Shown in pieces: positions 45,276-52,723 of a DNA stretch of 64,000 bases; position 1 is the stretch's first letter; each line of letters starts with the position of its first letter. This stretch comes from Negativibacillus massiliensis (GTDB lineage: Bacteria > Bacillota > Clostridia > Oscillospirales > Ruminococcaceae), in NCBI RefSeq assembly GCF_900148495.1, contig NZ_FTRU01000008.1:1628208-1692207 (forward strand), written 5' to 3'. Both the position numbers and the translations under genes were made by a program. The notes below the pieces were generated by a model. That model saw nothing but the letters and a program-made list of their open reading frames with translations, searched no databases and had not been told where the DNA came from.

Positions 45276-45312
45276 TACAATAATATCAAAGAATAGTTGA
45301 AAACATTTCAAC
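45276..45312 (+). promoter_or_regulatory. Candidate promoter region and palindromic operator of fucO
   Basis: TACAAT (45276-45281) could be the -10 box; no good -35 is seen. GTTGAAA-ACA-TTTCAAC (45296-45312) is a perfect 7-3-7 palindrome over the expected start region and a candidate TetR site. TTGTTACAATAATATCAA (45272-45289) has a weak likeness to a Rex site. Confidence 0.5.
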
Positions 45313-45341
45313 ATAATCAGTTAAAAAGGAGATTGATCATC

Positions 45342-46487
45342 ATGGCAAACAGAATCATGCTCAACGAAACTTCCTATCATGGAGCAGGCGCAGTGAAAGA
45401 AATTGCAACCGAAGCAAAAGCAAGAGCATTTCAGAAAGCTTTCATCTGCTCCGACCCTGACCTGATTAAATTTGGCGTTACCAAAAAAGTAACTGATGTC
45501 CTGGACAGCGAGAACCTTGCATACGAGATCTATTCCGACATCAAAGCAAATCCAACTATTGAAAATGTACAGAACGGTGTTGCTGCATTCAAAGCTTCCG
45601 GCGCTGATTATATCGTAGCTGTTGGCGGCGGTTCTTCGATGGACACAGCAAAAGCAATCGGCATCATCGTTGCAAATCCTGAATTTGAGGATGTCAGAAG
45701 CCTGGAAGGTGTTGCTCCGACCAAAAAACCATGTGTTCCAATTATCGCTGTTCCTACCACAGCAGGTACCGCAGCTGAAGTAACCATCAACTACGTTATC
45801 ACCGATGTGGAAAGAAAGAGAAAATTTGTCTGTGTTGACCCACATGATATGCCTGTTGTTGCTATTGTTGACCCTGACATGATGTCCTCCATGCCAAAAG
45901 GTTTGACTGCTGCTACCGGTATGGACGCTCTGACTCATGCTATTGAGGGATACACCACAAAAGCTGCTTGGGAAATGACCGATATGTTCCATCTCAAAGC
46001 AATCGAGATTATCTCCAAATCTCTGCGCGGTGCTGTTGCCAACGAAAAAGAAGGACGCGATGGCATGGCTCTGGGACAGTACATTGCTGGTATGGGCTTC
46101 TCCAATGTAGGTCTCGGTATCGCTCATTCCATGGCACACACACTCGGTGCTGTATATGATACCCCTCACGGTGTTGCATGCGCTATGATGCTCCCAATCG
46201 TTATGGAATACAATGCTGAATGTACTGGCGAAAAATACCGCGAGATTGCCCGTGCAATGGGTGTAAAAGGCGTTGACTCCATGTCTGTGGAAGAATACAG
46301 AAAAGCAGCTATCGATGCTGTTCAGCAGCTCTCCATCGATGTTGGTATCCCAACTAAGCTGGAAGCAATCAAAGAAGAAGATCTTCAGTTCCTGGCTGAG
46401 TCCGCTCATGCTGATGCATGTGCTCCTGGAAATCCAAAGGATGCAAGTGTGGAAGATCTGAAAGAACTGTTTAAGAAAATCATGTAA
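45342..46487 (+). CDS. fucO: Lactaldehyde reductase-type iron alcohol dehydrogenase
   Basis: 381 residues from ATG 45342 (AAAGGAGA upstream). Length and residues match FucO: VGGGSSMDTAK at 94-104 and iron ligands D195, H199, H262 and H276, each one less than in the E. coli enzyme. It reduces lactaldehyde to 1,2-propanediol with NADH and regenerates NAD+ during fermentation of fucose or rhamnose. No deoxy-sugar genes are nearby. Likely controlled by the TetR-family gene upstream and possibly by redox state. Confidence 0.9.
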   Translation: MANRIMLNETSYHGAGAVKEIATEAKARAFQKAFICSDPDLIKFGVTKKVTDVLDSENLAYEIYSDIKANPTIENVQNGVAAFKASGADYIVAVGGGSSMDTAKAIGIIVANPEFEDVRSLEGVAPTKKPCVPIIAVPTTAGTAAEVTINYVITDVERKRKFVCVDPHDMPVVAIVDPDMMSSMPKGLTAATGMDALTHAIEGYTTKAAWEMTDMFHLKAIEIISKSLRGAVANEKEGRDGMALGQYIAGMGFSNVGLGIAHSMAHTLGAVYDTPHGVACAMMLPIVMEYNAECTGEKYREIARAMGVKGVDSMSVEEYRKAAIDAVQQLSIDVGIPTKLEAIKEEDLQFLAESAHADACAPGNPKDASVEDLKELFKKIM

Positions 46488-46498
46488 TTCTCCTGTTA

Positions 46499-46532
46499 AA
46501 AAGACCTGCTCAAATTGAGCAGGTCTTTTTTC
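46499..46532. terminator. Terminator of fucO
   Basis: AAAAGACCTGCTC pairs with GAGCAGGTCTTTT around AAATT, followed by T. Confidence 0.92.
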
Positions 46533-46622
46533 TGTTTCATAAGTTCCTTTTGCTTTTCTTTTCCCGGCCAGCATGATACAATAAAACATGAAAATTACGG
46601 TATCGAATGAAAGGGAAAAATT

Positions 46623-47075
46623 ATGATAAAAGTGCTTTTTATCTGTCATGGAAATATCTGCCGCAGTCCAATGGGCGAGTTTATCTTAAAAAAGATGGTG
46701 AAAGAAAAAGGGCTTGCCGATGAATTTGAAATTGCTTCTGCTGCCACCAGCACCGAGGAAATCGGCAATCCGGTCTACCCTCCTGCCAAGCGTAAACTAA
46801 AGGAACATGGTATTGACTGTTCCGGAAAGTATGCGGTTCAGCTCAAACGAAGTGACTACGACCGCTACGACTATTTTCTGTGCATGGACAACCGAAACAT
46901 CCAGAATACCCTGCGCATCTTCGGCAGTGATCCGGAAGGCAAGGTTTCTTTGCTACTCTCTTATTGCGGTGAACGGCGTGAGGTTGCTGACCCATGGTAT
47001 ACCGATGATTTTGACACCGCTTACGACGATATTTGGCGCGGTTGCAGTGCATTTTTAGAAAAGCTCGAGGTATGA
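46623..47075 (+). CDS. Low-molecular-weight protein tyrosine phosphatase
   Basis: 150 residues. The phosphate loop ICHGNICRSPMGE places the nucleophile at C8 and the arginine at R14. The general acid is D123 in VADPWYTDDF. Small size and motif order match the family. It removes phosphate from tyrosine (or arginine) in proteins. It is the first of three co-directional genes with short gaps (42 and 34 bases). Confidence 0.93.
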   Translation: MIKVLFICHGNICRSPMGEFILKKMVKEKGLADEFEIASAATSTEEIGNPVYPPAKRKLKEHGIDCSGKYAVQLKRSDYDRYDYFLCMDNRNIQNTLRIFGSDPEGKVSLLLSYCGERREVADPWYTDDFDTAYDDIWRGCSAFLEKLEV

Positions 47076-47117
47076 TATTCATAATGGGATAATCCCCCAA
47101 AGGAGGTATTCTCTTTT

Positions 47118-47717
47118 ATGACAGAATGGGAAAAAGCGCAGGCGGGGTATCTGTATGATGCTAACTTTGATCCTGAAATTGTTCAGAAAAGGACCAGATG
47201 CGCTGATCTGTGCTACGAGTTTAATCACTGTAAACCTTCTGATACGCAAGTGCAACAGCGTTTGCTGCATCAGATTTTCGGTGAAATAAAAGGCGATATT
47301 ATAGTAACTGCCCCATTTTACTGCGACTATGGCTTTAACATTTCTGTTGGGAGCAATTTTTACACCAACCATAACTGTACCATTTTAGACGCTGCAAAAG
47401 TGGAAATCGGTGACTCTGTTTTTCTTGCTCCAAACTGCGTGATCTCCACCGCAGGGCATGCTACCGATCCTTTACAGCGCAGTCAGGGCCTGGAATTTGC
47501 AAAACCGATTCGAATTGGAAACCATGTCTGGATTGGAGCCAATGTCTCTGTCCTCCCGGGTGTTACCATTGGTGACAACACCATTATCGGTGCCGGCAGT
47601 GTGGTTAACCGGGACATTCCTTCCGGAGTTGTTGCTGCCGGAAATCCCTGCCGCGTGATACGAAATATCACAGAAGAGGATAAACACAAATACCCTGTCT
47701 TCTCCTCTCAGGACTAG
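47118..47717 (+). CDS. Maltose/galactoside O-acetyltransferase-like protein
   Basis: 199 residues, AAAGGAGG before ATG 47118. An N-terminal Mac-type helix domain (EKAQAGYLYDANFDPEI) is followed by a left-handed beta helix made of hexapeptide repeats (ISVGSNFYTNHNCTILDAAK; IRIGNHVWIGANVSVLPGVT; IGDNTIIGAGSVVNRDIPSG). The active-site His in STAGHATDP is present. It transfers acetyl from acetyl-CoA to sugars, often as detoxification. Confidence 0.93.
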   Translation: MTEWEKAQAGYLYDANFDPEIVQKRTRCADLCYEFNHCKPSDTQVQQRLLHQIFGEIKGDIIVTAPFYCDYGFNISVGSNFYTNHNCTILDAAKVEIGDSVFLAPNCVISTAGHATDPLQRSQGLEFAKPIRIGNHVWIGANVSVLPGVTIGDNTIIGAGSVVNRDIPSGVVAAGNPCRVIRNITEEDKHKYPVFSSQD

Positions 47718-47751
47718 GTTTCCATATCAAACACAGAAAGGAAGATCTTTC

Positions 47752-48387
47752 ATGATAACAATCCGCAATGAAAAGCCACAAGATTATAAAATTGTAGAGG
47801 ATATGACCCGAAAAGCGTTTTATAATCAATATATGCCCGGCTGCTTTGAGCATTATCTGGTTCACATCATGCGGGAACACGAGGACTTTATTCCAGAGCT
47901 GGACTTTGTAACAGAACTGGATGGAAAAATTATTGGAAACATCATGTACACCAAAGCCAGATTAATCGATCAAAACAAAAATGAAAAACAAATTCTTACC
48001 TTTGGTCCTGTCTGTGTCCTTCCGGAATATCAGCGGATGGGGTATGGAAAAATGCTGATGGAACACTCATTTGAACAGGCAAAGCAACTTGGCTATGATA
48101 CCATTGTCATCTTTGGAAGTCCTGCTAATTATATCAGCCGTGGTTTTGTGTGCTGCAAAAAATACAACATCTGTCTGGAAAATGGAAAATATCCAGCTGC
48201 CATGCTGGTAAAGGAGCTTGTCCCTGGTTCTCTTGATGGAAGAAAATGGAGCTATCATGAAAGTCCTGTTATGGAGCTTTCTGAGGAAGAGGCACAAAAA
48301 TATGATGACAGCCTTGAACCGATGCCAAAAAAATGGCAGCCAAGTCAGGAAGAATTTTATATCATGAGCCACTCTTTTGTAGAATAA
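47752..48387 (+). CDS. GNAT family N-acetyltransferase
   Basis: 211 residues, AAAGGAAGA before ATG 47752. The acetyl-CoA loop is GPVCVLPEYQRMGYGKMLME, followed by LGYDTIVIFGSPANYISRGF. The layout resembles YhbS-like GNAT proteins. Substrate unknown. It is the last gene of the phosphatase-acetyltransferase group and is followed by a terminator. Confidence 0.88.
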   Translation: MITIRNEKPQDYKIVEDMTRKAFYNQYMPGCFEHYLVHIMREHEDFIPELDFVTELDGKIIGNIMYTKARLIDQNKNEKQILTFGPVCVLPEYQRMGYGKMLMEHSFEQAKQLGYDTIVIFGSPANYISRGFVCCKKYNICLENGKYPAAMLVKELVPGSLDGRKWSYHESPVMELSEEEAQKYDDSLEPMPKKWQPSQEEFYIMSHSFVE

Positions 48388-48399
48388 TATCCCAAATAT

Positions 48400-48438
48400 A
48401 ATTCCTGGAAATCTGTTCGATTTCCGGGAATTTTTTTG
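48400..48438 (+). terminator. Terminator of the GNAT gene
   Basis: AATTCCTGGAAATC pairs with GATTTCCGGGAATT, followed by T-run. Confidence 0.88.
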
Positions 48439-48469
48439 TTTTTGCAAAAATTTTTTCAAAAAACAATGG

Positions 48470-48527
48470 TTGCGACCGCAATTACTTTAGTACACTGCTT
48501 GCACAAAGGGCTATTTTCGTGTATAAT
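48470..48527 (+). promoter_or_regulatory. Promoter of MATE gene 2 with upstream palindrome
   Basis: TTGCAC (48499-48504) and TATAAT (48522-48527) with a 17-base spacer. TTGCG-AC-CGCAA (48470-48481), a perfect palindrome, lies 17 bases before the -35, a place where an activator or MarR-type regulator could bind. Confidence 0.65.
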
Positions 48528-48599
48528 AGGAAAATAGTAAAGAAAAAAGATGTTCTTTTTAGAGAAAATGCTAGAACAGACGGGAGGAATTTTTACAGA

Positions 48600-49997
48600 A
48601 TGGGAGCAGAAGAACAGAGACAACAAAAATTTTTGAGAATGACACAGACACCGATTCCAAAGCTCATCTCTCAATTGGCGGTACCAACCATCATCAGTAT
48701 GTTGGTCACCTCCTTCTACAACATGGCCGACACCTTCTTTGTCGGAAAGATCAACACCAGTGCTACAGCGGCAGTTGGTGTCGTTTTTCCATTGATGACG
48801 ATCATTCAGGCGTTCGGCTTTTTTTGCGGCCACGGCTCAGGAAACTATATTTCCCGTCAGCTTGGTGCACAAAATATCGAGGATGCATCCAAAATGTCTG
48901 CAACCGGTTTTGTCACCGCCTTTCTTTTGGGACTGTGCATCCTGATCGTTGGATTTTCGTTTAGTGACCCTCTGCTGTACATCATGGGCGCCACCGAAAC
49001 CATCCTTCCCTATGCGCGGGAATATATGCGCATTATCCTGATAGGAGCCCCTTATATGACCGCTTCGCTGGTACTCAACAACCAGATGCGTTTTCAGGGC
49101 AGTGCCTTTTATTCGATGGTGGGAATTGCCTCGGGTGCTGTCATCAACATTGGATTGGACCCTCTGTTTATCTTTGTCTTTGACATGGGTGTTGCGGGAG
49201 CTGCTCTGGCAACCATTATCAGCCAGTTCATCAGCTTCTGTCTGCTGATTGCCGGAACCTTCCGCGGTGGAAACCTGAGATTAAATCTCCGTAACTTCAG
49301 CCCATCCTTAAAGTATTACAAGAATATCGTCAAAGGCGGAACCCCTTCCCTGTGCCGTCAGGGTCTGGGAAGCTTTGCAACCATCTGTCTAAACCTGATG
49401 GCTGGTCCTTACGGGGATGCTGCTATTGCGGCTATGTCCATCGTAACCCGAATCTCACAGTTTGCCGCTTCCATCGTCATCGGCTTTGGACAGGGCTTCC
49501 AGCCGGTGTGTGGATTTAACTATGGTGCCAAGCTGTTTAAACGTGTTAAGGAAGGTTTCTGGTTCTGCGTCAAGCTTTCCAGCGTCATTCTGCTGGTCGC
49601 TGCTATTGCAGGATGGATTTTCTCCGAACAGCTGATCACCTTTTTCCTGCACACCGACCCACTGGTTATCGAATACGGCTCGCTGGCACTTCGTTTGCAG
49701 TGTCTGACCTTCCCTCTGGTTGGATGGATCACCATCAGCAACATGATGCTGCAAACCATCGGCAAGACAGTCAAAGCCTCTCTGCTTGCAATGAGCCGAC
49801 AGTTTTTGTTCTTTGTACCGGCTATCCTGACCTTGCCTGGAATGTTTGATATGCTTGGTGTACAGCTCAGCCAGCCAGTTGCTGACGTTTTCAGCTTTAT
49901 CCTTGCAGTTCCCCTTTCATTGAGTGTCATCAAGGAAATGACCGAACTTGAAAAACAGGAAGAACACTATAAGATGGTTCAGCCTTCTAAAGATTAA
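48600..49997 (+). CDS. MATE family efflux transporter (2)
   Basis: 465 residues from ATG 48600; the ORF starts at 48519, but that part covers the promoter, and GGGAGGAA precedes this ATG. Twelve membrane helices in two MatE domains (ISQLAVPTIISMLVTSFYNM with ADTFFVGKINTSATAAVGVV; GGTPSLCRQGLGSFATICLN; SQFAASIVIGFGQGFQPVCG). Cation-coupled export of drugs or metabolites. Single gene with its own promoter and terminator. Confidence 0.93.
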   Translation: MGAEEQRQQKFLRMTQTPIPKLISQLAVPTIISMLVTSFYNMADTFFVGKINTSATAAVGVVFPLMTIIQAFGFFCGHGSGNYISRQLGAQNIEDASKMSATGFVTAFLLGLCILIVGFSFSDPLLYIMGATETILPYAREYMRIILIGAPYMTASLVLNNQMRFQGSAFYSMVGIASGAVINIGLDPLFIFVFDMGVAGAALATIISQFISFCLLIAGTFRGGNLRLNLRNFSPSLKYYKNIVKGGTPSLCRQGLGSFATICLNLMAGPYGDAAIAAMSIVTRISQFAASIVIGFGQGFQPVCGFNYGAKLFKRVKEGFWFCVKLSSVILLVAAIAGWIFSEQLITFFLHTDPLVIEYGSLALRLQCLTFPLVGWITISNMMLQTIGKTVKASLLAMSRQFLFFVPAILTLPGMFDMLGVQLSQPVADVFSFILAVPLSLSVIKEMTELEKQEEHYKMVQPSKD

Positions 49998-50004
49998 CCC
50001 AAAA

Positions 50005-50040
50005 CAAAAAACGCCTTGGCTTTTTACCAAGGCGTTTTTC
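50005..50040. terminator. Bidirectional terminator
   Basis: AAAAAACGCCTTGG pairs with CCAAGGCGTTTTT, between MATE gene 2 and the convergent glycosylase gene. Confidence 0.9.
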
Positions 50041-50052
50041 TTTTTTCATCTA

Positions 50053-50640
50053 TTACAGTTCTGTTCCATCATAGGTGTGGTCACAGATTTCTCGGATTTT
50101 TTTCTGCAAAGCCAGCATATCCTCAAACGCATCCGGTTTGTTGTGTGGATTTCGCAGCAATGCTGCCGGATGGAAAGTTCCCATCATGAAAACCCCATTC
50201 TTCTCAAACCACTGTCCATGCTGTTTGGTTACCTTAAATCCCTTTTCAATCAGAGCATTTGCTGCAATTCTTCCCAGACAAACAATGATCTTTGGTCGGA
50301 TGATTTCAAGCTGACGGCTCAGATAGCCAATACAGTTTGCCACCTCATCCGGATGTGGATCACGGTTCTGTGGTGGACGACATTTTACCATGTTGGTGAT
50401 ATAGATGTTCTTCTCACGGGAAAGATCAACTGCCTGCAAGTATTTGTCCAGCAGCGCTCCACCGCGTCCGACAAAAGGCTGACCCTGCAAATCCTCGTTT
50501 TCTCCCGGACCCTCGCCGATGAATACAACTTCGGCATTTGGCACTCCTGCCCCAAACACAACATGATTTCTGGTTTGTGCAAGCGGACATTTCTGACAGG
50601 AAAGACATTCCTGACGAAGCACCTCATACTGGTTTTCCAT
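50053..50640 (-). CDS. Uracil-DNA glycosylase, family 4
   Basis: 195 residues, GAGGG six bases before ATG 50640. Motif 1 GEGPGENEDLQGQPFVGRGG and motif HPAALLRNP are typical of Fe-S family-4 enzymes. Cysteines C15, C18, C87 and C103 fit the 4Fe-4S cluster. It removes uracil from DNA at the start of base-excision repair. Single gene. Confidence 0.93.
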   Translation of the reverse strand: MENQYEVLRQECLSCQKCPLAQTRNHVVFGAGVPNAEVVFIGEGPGENEDLQGQPFVGRGGALLDKYLQAVDLSREKNIYITNMVKCRPPQNRDPHPDEVANCIGYLSRQLEIIRPKIIVCLGRIAANALIEKGFKVTKQHGQWFEKNGVFMMGTFHPAALLRNPHNKPDAFEDMLALQKKIREICDHTYDGTEL

Positions 50641-50725
50641 TCCAATCCCTCTTTTCTGTGTTTTTTGCTATTATACCACACTCATGATTTTGCCGCAATT
50701 TGTGTGAGTGAATATTTTTACTATA

Positions 50726-50775
50726 TTGTTATTATTTTAACAATACTTGAAAAAAATGTCGTTCCATACTATGAT
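50726..50775 (+). promoter_or_regulatory. Promoter of pduL with Rex-like operator
   Basis: TTGTTATTATTTTAACAA (50726-50743) agrees with the clostridial Rex pattern TTGTTAA-N4-TTAACAA except at one position. It ends three bases before the -35 (TTGAAA, 50747-50752). The -10 is TATGAT (50770-50775) with a 17-base spacer. Confidence 0.7.
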
Positions 50776-50828
50776 AATATATATCTGTGATATATTCACA
50801 CTATTGAGAGAATCAGGAGGATTTAACT

Positions 50829-51407
50829 ATGAGCTACACATTTCCAGTAGAAACTTCCGCAAGACACGTACATCTGACTGCTGAGGACTTTGCAACCCTG
50901 TTTGGTGCAGACGCTCAGCTGACTGTAAAAAAAGAACTGTCCATCAAAGGTCAGTTTGCTTCCAATGAAAAAGTAACTGTTGTTGGCCCAAAGAAATCTC
51001 AGGCTAACGTCAGCATCCTTGGCCCATTCCGTTCCAAATCTCAGGTTGAGCTTTCCGCTACCGATGCAAGAAGCCTTGGTCTGAATGCTCCTGTAAGACT
51101 TTCCGGCGATCTGGCTGGCAGTGCTCCATGCAAACTGGTAGGCCCTGCTGGTGAAGTAGAACTGGCTGAAGGTGTTATCGTTGCAAAACGTCATCTGCAC
51201 ATCAGCGCTGCTGAAGCAGAAAAAGCAAACGTTGCAAACGGTGAGGTTATCATGGTTAAGATCACCTCTGCTGACAGAAGCCTGATCTTTGATGACGTTG
51301 AAGTTCGTATCGGCGAAGGCTGCGACGCTACTATGCACGTTGATACTGACGAATCCAACGCTGCTGGCTGCACTTCTGCAACTGTTGGCGAACTCATCAA
51401 AAAATAA
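50829..51407 (+). CDS. pduL: PduL-type phosphate acyltransferase
   Basis: 192 residues, AGGAGG before ATG 50829. Two PTAC domains. The zinc-binding histidines are seen as SARHVHLT (H13, H15) and AKRHLHIS (H122, H124), with H170 and a Glu in the last conserved segment. There is no N-terminal encapsulation peptide and no shell gene nearby, so this is a cytosolic enzyme that probably converts acetyl- or propionyl-CoA and phosphate to the acyl phosphate in place of a Pta. The Rex-like site suggests control by NADH. Confidence 0.92.
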   Translation: MSYTFPVETSARHVHLTAEDFATLFGADAQLTVKKELSIKGQFASNEKVTVVGPKKSQANVSILGPFRSKSQVELSATDARSLGLNAPVRLSGDLAGSAPCKLVGPAGEVELAEGVIVAKRHLHISAAEAEKANVANGEVIMVKITSADRSLIFDDVEVRIGEGCDATMHVDTDESNAAGCTSATVGELIKK

Positions 51408-51565
51408 TCTATCTTTTCTTTGATAAAGAAACATGTCAGACGTACATTCTTTGAATGTGGTCTGCTAACAGAAACCTTCATACTTTGCAGCATTCTGTTT
51501 AAGAAACTGCAAACCAAAAAAGGTTTTAACAAGAAGAGAACTTATCCCAATCGCTCCTTTTTTAT
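51408..51565 (+). other. Region behind pduL with no recognised gene
   Basis: AT-rich; a short open frame exists without a ribosome site. I see no hairpin until the terminator at 51566. Confidence 0.4.
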
Positions 51566-51598
51566 AAAAAAACGCACCGTTTTCACGGTGCGTTTTTT
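51566..51598. terminator. Bidirectional terminator
   Basis: AACGCACCG pairs with CGGTGCGTT around TTTTCA, with A- and T-runs on either side, ending both pduL and the dcd operon. Confidence 0.88.
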
Positions 51599-51613
51599 CT
51601 TATGCTCTGATCT

Positions 51614-52135
51614 TTATTTTTCAAAATCCTTGTACATCAGGCTTGGCTGAATATCTGTGTTGTTCTGATATTTGCCCGACTTATATGGTTCATAGTCACC
51701 CTCAATGCTGTGATAATAAATCTGACAGATTTCAGCATTGGGGTAGATTCTGATTGGCTGGATACAGAAAATTTCCAGTGTCCAGTAACCAGCAAAGCCA
51801 ACATCACCAAATCCAGCTGTTACATGGATGAACAGCCCCAGTCTGCCCGTAGAGGAGCGTCCCTCCAGCATTGGGACAAATCCTTCTGTCTTGGTGAACT
51901 CGTTGGTTCTGCCCAGATACAGGCGGTTTGGCTCCAATACCAGACCCTCTTCCGGGATGGTAATGCGTTTGGTTGGATTTAACTTTTTCATATCGAGCTC
52001 ATGATTTTCATAAACCAGAAGCTCATTATGTAAGGTCAGATTATAGCTGTTCGGATTTACTCTTGACTGATCAAACGGTTCAATAATAATCTCCTTACCG
52101 ATATGTCTTTGGATTTCTTTTCCGGATAAAATCAT
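51614..52135 (-). CDS. dcd: dCTP deaminase
   Basis: 173 residues, AAAGGA before ATG 52135. The signature is MLEGRSSTGRLGLFIHVTAG followed by FGDVGFAGYWTLEIF, with the catalytic Glu in TLEI and substrate contacts in RSS. It deaminates dCTP to dUTP (bifunctional members go on to dUMP). Last gene of a five-gene minus-strand operon, 20 bases after yfcE. Confidence 0.92.
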   Translation of the reverse strand: MILSGKEIQRHIGKEIIIEPFDQSRVNPNSYNLTLHNELLVYENHELDMKKLNPTKRITIPEEGLVLEPNRLYLGRTNEFTKTEGFVPMLEGRSSTGRLGLFIHVTAGFGDVGFAGYWTLEIFCIQPIRIYPNAEICQIYYHSIEGDYEPYKSGKYQNNTDIQPSLMYKDFEK

Positions 52136-52155
52136 ACTTGGTTCCTTTCTGAATT

Positions 52156-52707
52156 CTATTCCACAGTGAAAGAGCTGATGACTGAGCCATCCTCAACGCT
52201 CTTGAGAGTAAAGGTTCTTCCCTCCAAAATCATATAGCTGTTTTTGCTGCCTTCTTTTGGAATAGACAAAGAACCTGGATTGATGTAGTAATATCCATCC
52301 CCAAAGCTCTGTGCTGCTGGAATATGGGTATGTCCATGCAGCAGAACGTCACCTTTTTTAAACGGTGGCAGATTATTCATATTGTAAACATGGCCGTGAG
52401 TTGCCCATACCATCAGATCCCCCAGCCAGAAAGCAGCATAATCTGCCAGAATTGGGAATTTCAGCACCATCTGATCGACCTCGCAGTCACAGTTACCGCG
52501 GATGCACAACAGTTCTTCCTTCATACCATTTAAGATTTCGATGACCTTCTTTGGTGCATAGTCCTTTGGCAGATCGTTTCTTGGACCATGATAGAGAATA
52601 TCGCCCAGCAGCAGAAGTTTGCCTGCGCCTTCCTCTTTGTAACGTTCTACCATTTTTTCACACCAGTATGCGGACCCATGCAGATCCGATGCAATCATCC
52701 ATTTCAT
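52156..52707 (-). CDS. yfcE: YfcE-type phosphodiesterase
   Basis: 183 residues from ATG 52707, with GGAGGA seven bases upstream; the longer ORF start lacks a ribosome site. Metallophosphatase motifs in order: SDLHGS, GDILYHGPRN, GNCD, ATHGHVYN and HGHTHIP. The family hydrolyses phosphodiesters with Mn2+. Fourth gene of the operon. Confidence 0.92.
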   Translation of the reverse strand: MKWMIASDLHGSAYWCEKMVERYKEEGAGKLLLLGDILYHGPRNDLPKDYAPKKVIEILNGMKEELLCIRGNCDCEVDQMVLKFPILADYAAFWLGDLMVWATHGHVYNMNNLPPFKKGDVLLHGHTHIPAAQSFGDGYYYINPGSLSIPKEGSKNSYMILEGRTFTLKSVEDGSVISSFTVE

Positions 52708-52723
52708 GATTTTGTCCTCCATT

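Noticed and set aside
51420..51650. 76-codon ORF behind pduL
   Set aside because: No ribosome site, and it crosses a strong terminator.
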